From contig JAUJNQ010000004.1 of the NCBI GenBank assembly GCA_030448025.1, forward strand, positions 338,712 to 377,703: a DNA stretch of 38,992 bases, read 5' to 3'. A program made the translations under genes and the position numbers. The notes under the pieces are model-generated. The model saw only the letters and a list, made by a program, of their open reading frames with translations, did no database searches and had not been told where the DNA came from. The DNA is from Acidimicrobiales bacterium (GTDB taxonomy: Bacteria > Actinomycetota > Acidimicrobiia > Acidimicrobiales > GCA-2861595). This document shows positions 1 through 6,658 of the stretch, piece by piece. The stretch's first letter is position 1. Each line of letters opens with the position of its first letter.

Positions 1-555
1 CAGCCCCAGGTCGTCGAGGCGATGGCGCAGGGCGTCGGCGCTGGTGCCGAACAGAAGGGCGAGGGCCCGTACGTCCTCGCCGCGGATGGTGATGATGCGG
101 CCGTTGAAATCTTGGCGCTGGACCTCGATCATGCTCAGGTATCGACGAAGCAGCTCGGTCTCCGGACCGGTGCTGGTCTCGAGCGTCGTGAGGTCGACGG
201 TGACCCGATCGTCGCGGTCGCCGGCCGACGCCACGCCGACGAACGCCTCGTCGTCGTTCGGTCCGGCGCCCTCGTTGGCCACCGCTCCTCGGGCCGCGAG
301 GGCCCCGGTGACGTCCCGGGGGAGGAGCTGGTCGACGGGCACGTTGTAGAAGTCGGCCAGACGCTGGAGCCGCGGCACGGAGATGGCCCGCTCGCCCCGC
401 TCATAAGCGCCGAGCACGGAGGCCTTGAACTCCTGCTCCGACGCCGCTTCCACGCCCTGGAGCGACAGGTTCTTCTGCTTGCGAACGGCGCGCAAGCGTT
501 CACCAACCTTCTCCGCGTAGTTGCTCCACATGTCTTCATCGCTGGCCACCGGCAC
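1..555 (-). CDS. bldD: BldD-like developmental regulator, c-di-GMP-responsive (3' end outside window)
   Basis: Reading leftward from a GTG at 549 (or 555) gives an open frame of 183 codons that runs off the window edge, so the C-terminus is missing. Residues about 10-75 form an XRE-type helix-turn-helix (GERLRAVRKQKNLSLQGVE, then GAYERGERAISVPRLQRLADFYNVPV), closely resembling actinobacterial BldD. A linker at about 80-115, rich in Ala, Gly and Asp, is longer than in Streptomyces BldD. The C-terminal domain contains RQD-x8-RGED (R145, D147, R156, D159), which matches the BldD c-di-GMP signature RxD-x8-RxxD. In Streptomyces, c-di-GMP dimerises BldD through this motif to repress developmental genes. 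Two BldD-box-like sites lie just upstream, which suggests autoregulation. The BldD call is confident; its role in this organism is inferred. Confidence 0.85.
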   Translation of the reverse strand, partial: MPVASDEDMWSNYAEKVGERLRAVRKQKNLSLQGVEAASEQEFKASVLGAYERGERAISVPRLQRLADFYNVPVDQLLPRDVTGALAARGAVANEGAGPNDDEAFVGVASAGDRDDRVTVDLTTLETSTGPETELLRRYLSMIEVQRQDFNGRIITIRGEDVRALALLFGTSADALRHRLDDLGL

Positions 556-578
556 ACCCCCGCTTGGTTGCAAAGGAT

Positions 579-584
579 ATCTTA
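579..584 (-). promoter_or_regulatory. Putative -10 element of bldD
   Basis: On the minus strand the hexamer TAAGAT precedes the bldD start by about 25-30 bases and is preceded by TG-rich sequence. No good -35 is visible. The upstream BldD-like box at 608-616 would cover the expected -35 region. Confidence 0.35.
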
Positions 585-607
585 CCACAATACGACGTGG
601 TGGGACC

Positions 608-647
608 ACTCAGAGTGGTCAACCCGGACAACCGGGTCACTCAGTGG
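608..647. promoter_or_regulatory. Pair of BldD-box-like sites upstream of bldD
   Basis: ACTCAGAGT at 608-616 matches the core of the published BldD box (ACnC[A/T]GnGT) and sits in a perfect 7-bp inverted repeat (604-620 region). A second site, ACTCAGTGG at 639-647, has one core mismatch but the preceding T of the full consensus. The centres are 31 bp apart, about three helical turns, on the upstream side of the bldD -10. The second site overlaps the rsmE stop codon. The inverted repeats could also act as an rsmE terminator, although no T-run follows. Confidence 0.5.
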
Positions 648-1396
648 CGCTTCTCCCCCACCAGCCCGGCCCGGAGTGAGCACAGCAGCACCCCCGCAGC
701 CACGGCCGCCGACTCGGTGCGCAGCACCCCCGGACCGAGGTCCACGGTGGGAGGGCCTGAGTCCAGCTCCTCGGGTGCCCACCCCCCCTCGGGGCCCACC
801 AGCACCACCGGCCTCAGCAGTGACGGAGGATCACCACCGGGCTCAGCCAAGCTGACTCCGCGACTCGCCACGTCACCCACCAGATTGAGCTCGACATCGG
901 CCAGGGACAGCACGCCCGCCACCTCGGGCAGCACCGTCCGGCGGCTCTGCATGGCCGCCCCCCGGGCCACCCGTCGCCAGCGCCGCACTCGCCGGTCGGC
1001 GGCGTCGGCGTCGAGACGCACCACCGAGCGGGTCGTCACCAGGCCCAGGATGCGGTCCACGCCGACCTCGGTGAGCTTCTGCACCGCCCAGTCGGGGCGC
1101 TCGCCCTTGGTGAGGGCAAAGCCCACGGTCACCGGGGGCGATGGCGCCGGGGCCGAGATCACGTCTCCCGCCGGCTCCAGCTCACCATCGGCCCGCCACG
1201 TGCAGCACCGCCAGCCACCGGCCCCGTCGGCCACGGTGACCGCCTGCCCGGGCCGGAGGCGAAGCACCCGCTCGAGGTGGTGGTGGTCCTCGTCCTCCAA
1301 CGCCGGGGCCGCCAGGTCGGCGACGAAGGCGTGCGCCGCGGCCGAGCGCAGGGCCGGCAATGACCCCGGGCTACATGGCCCCGGGTTACTCGGCAC
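641..1396 (-). CDS. rsmE: 16S rRNA m3U1498 methyltransferase RsmE
   Basis: This is a SPOUT-class methyltransferase that methylates N3 of U1498 in 16S rRNA in the cytoplasm. It is 251 aa from the GTG at 1396, or 239 aa from a TTG at 1360 that is preceded by a GGGG stretch; the start is unresolved. Family motifs are clear: an N-terminal PUA-like part with HAFVADL and HHLERVLRLRPGQ, then KGERPDWAVQKLTEVGVD, TTRSVVRLD, VLVGPEGGWAPEEL (the SAM knot loop) and LRTESAAVAAG near the C-terminus. It follows dnaJ on the same strand after a few bases, in the order hrcA-dnaJ-rsmE, which is common in Gram-positive bacteria. A small CCCGGG-rich imperfect repeat sits at the dnaJ/rsmE junction (about 1364-1400). 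Confidence 0.9.
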   Translation of the reverse strand: MPSNPGPCSPGSLPALRSAAAHAFVADLAAPALEDEDHHHLERVLRLRPGQAVTVADGAGGWRCCTWRADGELEPAGDVISAPAPSPPVTVGFALTKGERPDWAVQKLTEVGVDRILGLVTTRSVVRLDADAADRRVRRWRRVARGAAMQSRRTVLPEVAGVLSLADVELNLVGDVASRGVSLAEPGGDPPSLLRPVVLVGPEGGWAPEELDSGPPTVDLGPGVLRTESAAVAAGVLLCSLRAGLVGEKRH

Positions 1397-1400
1397 CGGG

Positions 1401-2534
1401 CTACTTGAAGGCGCTGCGGATCCTCGACAGCATCCCGGTGTCGGGGGGGGTCACGTCCTCGCCTCGGTCGGCGGCGAACTGGCGCATCAACGCCTCCTGG
1501 TCCTCGGTGAGGCCGGCGGGCGTGTCCACCACCACCTGGACCAGCAGGTCCCCCCGGCCCCGGCCGTCCACGTGGGGCACACCCCGGCCCCGCAGGCGGA
1601 AGGTGCGGCCAGTCTGGGTGCCCTGGGGGATCACGAGGTCCTCGGTCCCGTCCAGGGTCTCGAAGGTGAGCGACGCTCCGAGGGCGGCCTGGGTGACCGG
1701 AAGGTGCAGCTCGTGGACGAGGTCGTAGCCTTGGCGTTGGAAGCGTGGGTGGGGGCGCACCCGCAGGTGCACGTACAAGTCGCCGGGGGGACCACCCCTC
1801 GGCCCCGCCGCTCCCCGGCCCGTGAGCCGTAGCGTGATGCCGTCGTCCACGCCGGCCGGAACCTCCACCATGAGGGTCCGCTCCTCCATCACCAGACCGT
1901 CGCCGTGGCACGTGGAGCAGGGTGAGGTGACCTCCTGGCCGAGGCCTCCGCATCGCCCGCAGGGCTGGGTGGTGACCATCTGACCCAGGAGGGACTGGCG
2001 GACCCGGCTCACCTCACCGGCGCCCCCGCACTGCGAGCAGGTCGTGGCATGGGTGCCGGACTTGGCGCCGGTGCCCTTGCAGGTCTCGCACGCCGTCGGC
2101 AGGCGGACGCCCACCTCCTCCTCGGTGCCGAACACCGCGGCGCGGAACTCGATGTCGAGGGCCACCTCGGCATCCGAGCCACGCGGCGGACCGGAGCGCC
2201 GGCCCCGCCCGCCACCGCCGAAGGGGCTGGCACCGCCGAAGACGGCGTCGAACAGATCCCCGAGGCCGCCGCCACCTCCGAAGCCGCCGAAGGGGTCACC
2301 ACCGCCACCGGCCCGGCCACCTTCGGGGCCGAACGTGTCGTAGCGGCGGCGCCGCTCGGGATCGCGGAGGGTCTCATAGGCGACGGTGACCTCCTTGAAG
2401 CGCTCGGAGGCAGCGGCATTGTCGGGGTTGGTGTCGGGGTGCAGCTCCCGGGCCAGGCGGCGGTACGCCTTCTTTATCTCGTCGTCGGTGGCGCTCTGGG
2501 ACACGCCCAGGGCCGCGTAGTAGTCGTCAGGCAG
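1401..2534 (-). CDS. dnaJ: Chaperone protein DnaJ (type I), probable CTG start
   Basis: This is the Hsp40 co-chaperone of DnaK. It has a J domain with DDYYAALGV and the HPD tripeptide (RELHPDTNP), a Gly/Phe-rich linker (GGGGDPFGGFGGGGGLGDLF), and four zinc-binding CxxCxGxG repeats (CETCKGTG, CSQCGGAG, CGRCGGLG, CSTCHGDG), followed by the substrate-binding C-terminal domains. The first canonical start in frame (GTG at 2504) would remove the conserved DYYAALG helix. The only codon between the hrcA stop (2538-2540, same frame) and that motif that could serve is CTG at 2534. It has a GAGGG Shine-Dalgarno 7 bases upstream, inside the hrcA 3' end, so I start there (377 aa). This implies translation coupled to hrcA. 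Confidence 0.9.
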   Translation of the reverse strand: MPDDYYAALGVSQSATDDEIKKAYRRLARELHPDTNPDNAAASERFKEVTVAYETLRDPERRRRYDTFGPEGGRAGGGGDPFGGFGGGGGLGDLFDAVFGGASPFGGGGRGRRSGPPRGSDAEVALDIEFRAAVFGTEEEVGVRLPTACETCKGTGAKSGTHATTCSQCGGAGEVSRVRQSLLGQMVTTQPCGRCGGLGQEVTSPCSTCHGDGLVMEERTLMVEVPAGVDDGITLRLTGRGAAGPRGGPPGDLYVHLRVRPHPRFQRQGYDLVHELHLPVTQAALGASLTFETLDGTEDLVIPQGTQTGRTFRLRGRGVPHVDGRGRGDLLVQVVVDTPAGLTEDQEALMRQFAADRGEDVTPPDTGMLSRIRSAFK

Positions 2535-2537
2535 CGC

Positions 2538-3542
2538 TCAGCCCTCGTTCAGGTAACGGCCGAGGCGCTGGCTCACCAGGGTCACGGCCGCCAGGGCGTG
2601 GGGGTAGTTCATGCGGGTGGGGCCCACCACGCCCACCGTGCCGCCGCCGTCGCCCAGCTGGTAGGGCGCCACCACCACGGCGCACTCGGAGAGTGACTGG
2701 TTGCCGTGCTCGGCGCCGATGGCCACCGACAGGCCCTTGTCGATGACGTCCTTCAGCAGGGTGACCACCACCAGCTGCTGCTCGAGGATGGCCAGCACGC
2801 CCCGTACCGTCTCCACGGCGTCGAAGGCGGCGGCCATGCGCGACGCCCCGCCCACGAACACGTGGTCGATCTCGTCGTCGTGGCGCCCTCCGAGCGACGC
2901 CAGGCCGGCAGCCACCACGGCGTCGGTGTGCACGTCACCGGTGGGAGGCAGCGCCTCGAGGTCGCCAATGGAGCTGAGGGTGTGGCCCACCAGCTGGGTG
3001 GACAGATGGATGGTGACAGCGGCCAGGCGTTCGTCGTCGGCCTGGTGGACCAGTTCCAGGGTGCGCTTCTCCACCACGCCGTTGGACAGGACTACCACCA
3101 CCAGAGCCACATGGGGAGCCAGGCCGACCACCTGCACCGAGCGCACGTCGGCGGCCTGGTGGGGTGGGCCCACCACCACGGCCGCGCAGTCGGTGAGGGT
3201 GGAGAGGAAGCGGGACGTGTCGTGCAGCATCTGCTCCAGCTCGCCGTGGGCGGCGGCGAAGAAGGCCCGGACCTGTCGCAGCTTGGCCGGCTGGAGGGTG
3301 CCCGCCGTGAGGTGGTCGACGAAGAAGCGGTATCCCCGGTCGGTGGGCACCCGGCCGGCGCTGGTGTGGGGCTGGGTGAGGTAGCCGTCGCGCTCCAGGA
3401 TGGCCATCTCGTTGCGCACCGTGGCCGCCGAGGCGCGCACGCTGGCCGCCTTCACCACGTGGCCGGACCCCACGGGCTGGGCCGTCTCTATGTACTCCTC
3501 GACCACCGTCCGCAGGATGGCGGCTTTGCGTTCGTCGAGCAT
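2538..3542 (-). CDS. hrcA: Heat-inducible transcription repressor HrcA
   Basis: This is the winged-helix repressor of class I heat-shock genes, which binds CIRCE operators and is stabilised by GroEL. It is about 334 aa from the ATG at 3542, with a GTG at 3548 as an alternative. The N-terminus is typical: MLDERKAAILRTVVEEYIET, PVGSGHV, then ATVRNEMAILERDGYLTQPH, TSAGRVPTDRGYRFFVDHL. The C-terminus keeps IGPTRMNY-like VGPTRMNYPHALAAVTLVSQRL. It lies directly upstream of dnaJ and is probably in one operon with dnaJ and rsmE. A CIRCE-like element lies 33-59 bases upstream of the start, indicating autoregulation. Confidence 0.93.
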   Translation of the reverse strand: MLDERKAAILRTVVEEYIETAQPVGSGHVVKAASVRASAATVRNEMAILERDGYLTQPHTSAGRVPTDRGYRFFVDHLTAGTLQPAKLRQVRAFFAAAHGELEQMLHDTSRFLSTLTDCAAVVVGPPHQAADVRSVQVVGLAPHVALVVVVLSNGVVEKRTLELVHQADDERLAAVTIHLSTQLVGHTLSSIGDLEALPPTGDVHTDAVVAAGLASLGGRHDDEIDHVFVGGASRMAAAFDAVETVRGVLAILEQQLVVVTLLKDVIDKGLSVAIGAEHGNQSLSECAVVVAPYQLGDGGGTVGVVGPTRMNYPHALAAVTLVSQRLGRYLNEG

Positions 3543-3574
3543 CGGCACTCTCCGGCACCGCCCGGTGGCAGCAC

Positions 3575-3601
3575 CTGGCAGTCGAGTCTACCGAGTGCTA
3601 A
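3575..3601. promoter_or_regulatory. CIRCE-like HrcA operator
   Basis: On the minus strand, TTAGCACTC (a perfect CIRCE half-site) is followed by a 9-base spacer and GACTGCCAG, which matches the second half GAGTGCTAA at 6 of 9 positions. The spacing fits the CIRCE consensus exactly. It lies just upstream of hrcA and overlaps the stop codon of the preceding gene. A TAGACT hexamer inside the spacer could be the -10. Confidence 0.8.
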
Positions 3602-4637
3602 GCGATCGCAGCTTCTCCTGCCACCCTGAGCGGTTGAGCCGGGTCTGGACCGTGGAGGCCAGGCTGTTGAGCTGGGTGCGCAACCCTGACCCGGACTCGA
3701 CATCCGGGGCGGCGGAGGGGGCGCCGCCGCGGGCATCGACCAGCTCGGAGGCTGTGGGCTCGCCGAGGGGGGCGGCGGCGGGCCGTTGAGGTTCAGGCGG
3801 CCGCTCGCCCGAATCGCCGCGCTCCGGGCCGGTGGGGTGGCGGAGGTCGATCATCACTTCCTCCACGGCGGAGATCCAGTCCCGCTCCGGCGGCGGCCAA
3901 TGCTCTTCGGCGGTGACCGCGAGCGGCGTCAGCTCCGGCTCGGGGCCCGGCGCTGTCCCTGAGCCCTTCCCCAGCCCGACGCCCTCCCCTAGTTCGGCGA
4001 CCTGCTCCGCCTCGGCGGCCAACGAGCGCCTCCCGGCGGTGACCGCCTCCTGCACGGCGGCACCGATGCGTTCGGGAAGAGCGTCGGCCAGCTCCGAGAG
4101 ACGCCCGGCTGCCGCATGGGAGTCGGACATCTCGGCCAGAGCCTGCTGCTGGCGGCTCAGATTGTCGGACAGCACTCGCAGTTGGGAGTTGAGACCCTCG
4201 AAGGAGTCCTGCAACCACTCGAAGATCTGCCCTCGCGCCCCCTTGGTGGCCGGCCCCACTGGCGCAGCCTCGGCGGCCGGGACCTCGACAACGGTCTGCA
4301 CCTGCTCCGCCACCGTCCCCACCTGCTCATCAGCAGGAGGAGGAGACACCTTCAGCCATATCCCCTCCTGGGCGTCTGTCAAAGGCCATGCCGTCTGCAC
4401 CGAGCGGGCGAGGTCGCTCGACGCCGATGCCGGGGCCAGAACCTGCTCATCAGCTCGAGCCTCGGGCCGCACGAGGACGACCGCGCGGGGGCCGGCGGCC
4501 CACACCGTGGCGCAGCCCTTGAACTGGCCCTCGCAGACGATGCCGCAACGGGGGCACTCGCATGCCGCTTCCCCCGCCGCCATGGGATGCCCACACCCCT
4601 CGCGTACCGTCACCCCGAACTCGTGGCACCAGCCCAT
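3588..4637 (-). CDS. Hypothetical protein with N-terminal Cys/His cluster and coiled-coil-prone middle
   Basis: This is a 349-aa product I do not recognise. Residues 1-45 hold a zinc-ribbon-like cluster: WCHEFG, REGCGHPM, then CECPRCGIVCEGQFKGC. Residues about 130-215 are rich in Gln, Glu, Leu and Ala and look helical or coiled-coil (DNLSRQQQALAEMSDSHAAA and on). The rest is low-complexity and rich in Pro, Glu and Ala, and the tail is Arg-rich (LRTQLNSLASTVQTRLNRSG). There is no signal peptide or membrane segment. It ends inside the CIRCE-like operator of hrcA on the same strand, so it could feed transcription into hrcA. The zinc-binding proposal is inferred only from Cys spacing. Confidence 0.7.
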   Translation of the reverse strand: MGWCHEFGVTVREGCGHPMAAGEAACECPRCGIVCEGQFKGCATVWAAGPRAVVLVRPEARADEQVLAPASASSDLARSVQTAWPLTDAQEGIWLKVSPPPADEQVGTVAEQVQTVVEVPAAEAAPVGPATKGARGQIFEWLQDSFEGLNSQLRVLSDNLSRQQQALAEMSDSHAAAGRLSELADALPERIGAAVQEAVTAGRRSLAAEAEQVAELGEGVGLGKGSGTAPGPEPELTPLAVTAEEHWPPPERDWISAVEEVMIDLRHPTGPERGDSGERPPEPQRPAAAPLGEPTASELVDARGGAPSAAPDVESGSGLRTQLNSLASTVQTRLNRSGWQEKLRSLSTR

Positions 4638-4702
4638 GGGCCGCCATCCTACGGGGCTCTCGCTCCCCCTGTCTGCAGCCGGCGGCCACTAGCCTGGCCC
4701 CG

Positions 4703-4924
4703 GTGCGCAAACCCCGCTGGGCCTACGTGCTCATGCTCCTGGTGGGCGTGGGGCTCGGCGTGGCCATCGCCGGTGTGCCCAGCACGGCCAAGGACCCGCC
4801 GCTTCGGGTGCAGACGGAGACCGAGCCCACCACCATCGCTCCCGCACCGACCACCACCACGACGACGACGCCGCCACCGCCACCCACCACAGCTCGCACC
4901 ACCTCCACCACTCGGCGGCGCTGA
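4703..4924 (+). CDS. Small single-pass membrane protein with Thr/Pro-rich tail
   Basis: This is a 73-aa product from a GTG at 4703. It has a short basic N-terminus (RKPRW), one hydrophobic segment (residues about 7-25, AYVLMLLVGVGLGVAIAGV), and a tail made almost entirely of Thr, Pro and Ala ending in Arg residues. This looks like a membrane anchor with an extended extracytoplasmic stalk, a common actinobacterial layout. It is divergent from the gene at 3588-4637. I recognise no family. It is short and low-complexity, so moderately certain. Confidence 0.5.
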   Translation: MRKPRWAYVLMLLVGVGLGVAIAGVPSTAKDPPLRVQTETEPTTIAPAPTTTTTTTPPPPPTTARTTSTTRRR

Positions 4925-4942
4925 CAACCGCCGGCGGCAGAC

Positions 4943-4958
4943 CTCGCCGGACGGCGAG
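4943..4958. terminator. Hairpin between convergent genes
   Basis: CTCGCCG-GA-CGGCGAG forms a perfect 7-bp stem between the convergent genes ending at 4924 and 4977. There is no T-run, so its role as a bidirectional terminator is only suggested by its position. Confidence 0.4.
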
Positions 4959-4976
4959 AAGCTCGCCGGCGGGCCG

Positions 4977-5306
4977 CTACTTCTTCTTGGCCGCCGAGGC
5001 CTTCTTGGCCGGAGCGGTCTTCTTGGTCGCCGGGGCCTTCTTGGCAGTGGTGGACTCCCTCACCGGGAACTGGTGGTCGTGGTCGTGGGCCTCGCTCTGG
5101 TGCTCCCGATCGAAGTCCTCGTGGGGATGATGGGCGTGCTCCAGGTCGGCATGGTCATGGTCGTGCTCGTGCTCGGAGCTCAGGTGGTCGAACCCGCCGG
5201 CGATGCGATTGTGGTTGTGGGTCACGTGGTAGTGGCGGTGTGCGTGCACCATCGCCTCGTGGCGGTGCGTCTCCCACTGGTCGTGCTGCTCGTGTCCTTC
5301 GGCCAT
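4977..5306 (-). CDS. Histidine-rich protein with lysine/alanine tail
   Basis: This is a 109-aa product from the ATG at 5306, chosen because GAGGAGG lies at good spacing upstream. The body is dominated by His with Glu and Asp (HRHEAMVHAHRHYHVTHNHN, then SSEHEHDHDHADLEHAHHPH and HDHDHQFPV). The last 30 residues switch to a histone-H1-like run of Lys, Ala, Thr and Pro (KKAPATKKTAPAKKASAAKK). There is no signal peptide. The His clusters suggest metal (Zn, Ni or Co) binding or buffering, and the basic tail suggests nucleic-acid or polyanion association; both are inferences. It resembles short His-rich proteins I associate with other actinobacteria but cannot name. Confidence 0.7.
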   Translation of the reverse strand: MAEGHEQHDQWETHRHEAMVHAHRHYHVTHNHNRIAGGFDHLSSEHEHDHDHADLEHAHHPHEDFDREHQSEAHDHDHQFPVRESTTAKKAPATKKTAPAKKASAAKKK

Positions 5307-5415
5307 GCCCGCCTCCTCGGTTCGTGATGCGGACGTTAGCGGGTTGGGCCAAAATCTTCGTTGGTCATCCCGAGGGCGCTGCGGGAGCCCCGGCTGCCAG
5401 GCGTTCCCCGCCGAG

Positions 5416-5581
5416 TCAGCGAGCGAACGACTCCACGGTGGCGGCATGGCCCGACGAGTGGGCCAGGCGGTGGTCGGAGGTCATGAGCGGAAGGCCCAGC
5501 GACTCGCTCAAGGCCACGTAGGCGGCATCGCAGTCGCTCGAGGAGCACGTCGACGAGCGCCGAGGCATCGACCACGGCCAC
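5416..5581 (-). pseudogene. Remnant of a VapC-type PIN toxin
   Basis: From a GTG at 5581 the frame reads MAVVDASALVDVLL, a typical PIN start with the first acidic residue. It then changes frame to CDAAYVALSESLGLPLMTSDHRLA, a typical PIN C-terminus, ending at 5416. The central part of the roughly 130-residue domain is missing and the two parts are out of frame, so the toxin should be inactive. It overlaps or abuts the decayed antitoxin upstream. Confidence 0.7.
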
Positions 5582-5587
5582 GACCGC

Positions 5588-5830
5588 TCAGCGCCGGTCG
5601 TCGTCACGCAGCCGGCGAAGCGCCTCGACGGCTCGGCCCGGGGGCACGCCCCATTCGCGCTCCGATGCCCGCTTCAGCACATCGGCCACAGGGGCCGGGA
5701 AGCGATGGGGGTCGCCTCTCGCAGGAGGTACTCCGACACCACCTGGCGGAGCGCGCCAGGGGCTCGAGGTCTGGGCCATGCGTTCGCTCCGCAGCGACAC
5801 TGAGGTACTGGTGACGGGCTTGAACGTTCG
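5588..5830 (-). pseudogene. Remnant of a FitA/VapB-type antitoxin
   Basis: One frame holds VVSEYLLREATPIASRP, the characteristic second helix of FitA/VapB-like ribbon-helix-helix antitoxins. Another frame holds the C-terminal part, PVADVLKRASEREWGVPPGR to RRLRDDDRR, ending with TGA at 5588. The N-terminal strand is unrecognisable, so there is at least one frameshift plus a deletion. It sits a few bases upstream of the decayed PIN gene, forming a dead TA pair. Confidence 0.6.
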
Positions 5831-5925
5831 GGGCTCGGCGGCTCTCCAAGCCTTCCGGCCAAGCCTGCGCGGCCAAGCTTCTCGGCAAGCCTCCGGGGGT
5901 GAGCCAGGGCCATGCCTGGCTCCAC

Positions 5926-6309
5926 CTACCACTGCGCTTCGTAGGGGGGCGTGACGTCGGCGAACATCGGGAAGTGGCGCACGTTCACAGTTGCCACATC
6001 GAGCTCGAGGGCCCGGGCCGTGGCTGCCACGATGAGGTCGGCGGTGTCGATGGCCGAGTGACTGCGGCGCCACTGTCGTCCCAGCTCACCGGCGTCCTGT
6101 GCGATGTCGGAGCTCACCGGCACCCAGTTGAGAAGGGCGAACAGGCGCCGGGCCCGGGTGCGCTCAGGAGAGCGAAGACCCCGGACGACTTCCACACGGG
6201 TGATCTCGGAGCATGTGGGCTGGCGGGACAGCGAGCCGACGTAGGAGACCGCAGAGGCCAGCCCGCGGAGGTGGTCGATCACGACGGTGGTGTCCAGGAC
6301 GACGCTCAC
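5926..6309 (-). CDS. vapC: VapC-family PIN-domain ribonuclease toxin
   Basis: This is a 127-aa PIN-domain protein. VapC toxins are Mg-dependent RNases that cut tRNA or rRNA and are neutralised by VapB. Visible acidic residues at the expected places are D6 (VVLDTTVVIDHL), E40 (CSEITRVEVVRG) and D88/D91 (AIDTADLIVAATA), with an Asn (TVNVRHFP) at the fourth position as in many VapCs. It starts with a GTG that overlaps the antitoxin stop by 4 bases (GTGA), so translation is coupled. It is full-length and probably functional, unlike the decayed pair immediately downstream. Confidence 0.9.
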   Translation of the reverse strand: MSVVLDTTVVIDHLRGLASAVSYVGSLSRQPTCSEITRVEVVRGLRSPERTRARRLFALLNWVPVSSDIAQDAGELGRQWRRSHSAIDTADLIVAATARALELDVATVNVRHFPMFADVTPPYEAQW

Positions 6310-6569
6310 CGAGCGGAGCGCCGGCGACGCTCCTCGGCCCTCATCTCATCGACGTAGACGGTGCCTTCGGGCAGGTAGGGGGCGATGCCTGCGGTGGCCG
6401 CAACCGCCTGGCGCCACCCAGACCGCCATTGCTCGTCCGGCTCGGCCTGGTCCAGAACGTCGTCGATGGCGCCGCGGATGAGCTGCGAGACGGTGATGCC
6501 CGCAGCCGCGGCTCGGCGAGCGAGCTCCGCATGTTGCTCCTCACCGAGGTAGATCTGGGTCCGGCGCAT
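6306..6569 (-). CDS. vapB: VapB-type ribbon-helix-helix antitoxin
   Basis: This is an 87-aa antitoxin for the overlapping VapC. The N-terminus MRRTQIYLGEEQHAELARRA followed by GITVSQLIRGAIDDVL is a classic ribbon-helix-helix DNA-binding fold. The C-terminal half (GTVYVDEMRAEERRRR) would occupy the toxin. The ATG at 6569 is chosen because the fold starts there; an in-frame ATG at 6587 is possible. A TATGCT hexamer on the minus strand ends 10-11 bases before the ATG, so the transcript would have almost no leader. Autorepression is expected for the family. Confidence 0.88.
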   Translation of the reverse strand: MRRTQIYLGEEQHAELARRAAAAGITVSQLIRGAIDDVLDQAEPDEQWRSGWRQAVAATAGIAPYLPEGTVYVDEMRAEERRRRSAR

Positions 6570-6658
6570 GGTGTACAGAGCATACATCGCTGACTGAAGG
6601 TGGAGACCCCTTTGACTGGTCACTCCTCTGGCCACTGCGACACGGACCACATTTCCGG

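Noticed and set aside
1366-1408. CCCGGGCTAC-type short repeats between dnaJ and rsmE as a terminator or regulatory array
   Set aside because: Only three imperfect units, no clear stem with T-run; probably simple-sequence drift at a gene junction.
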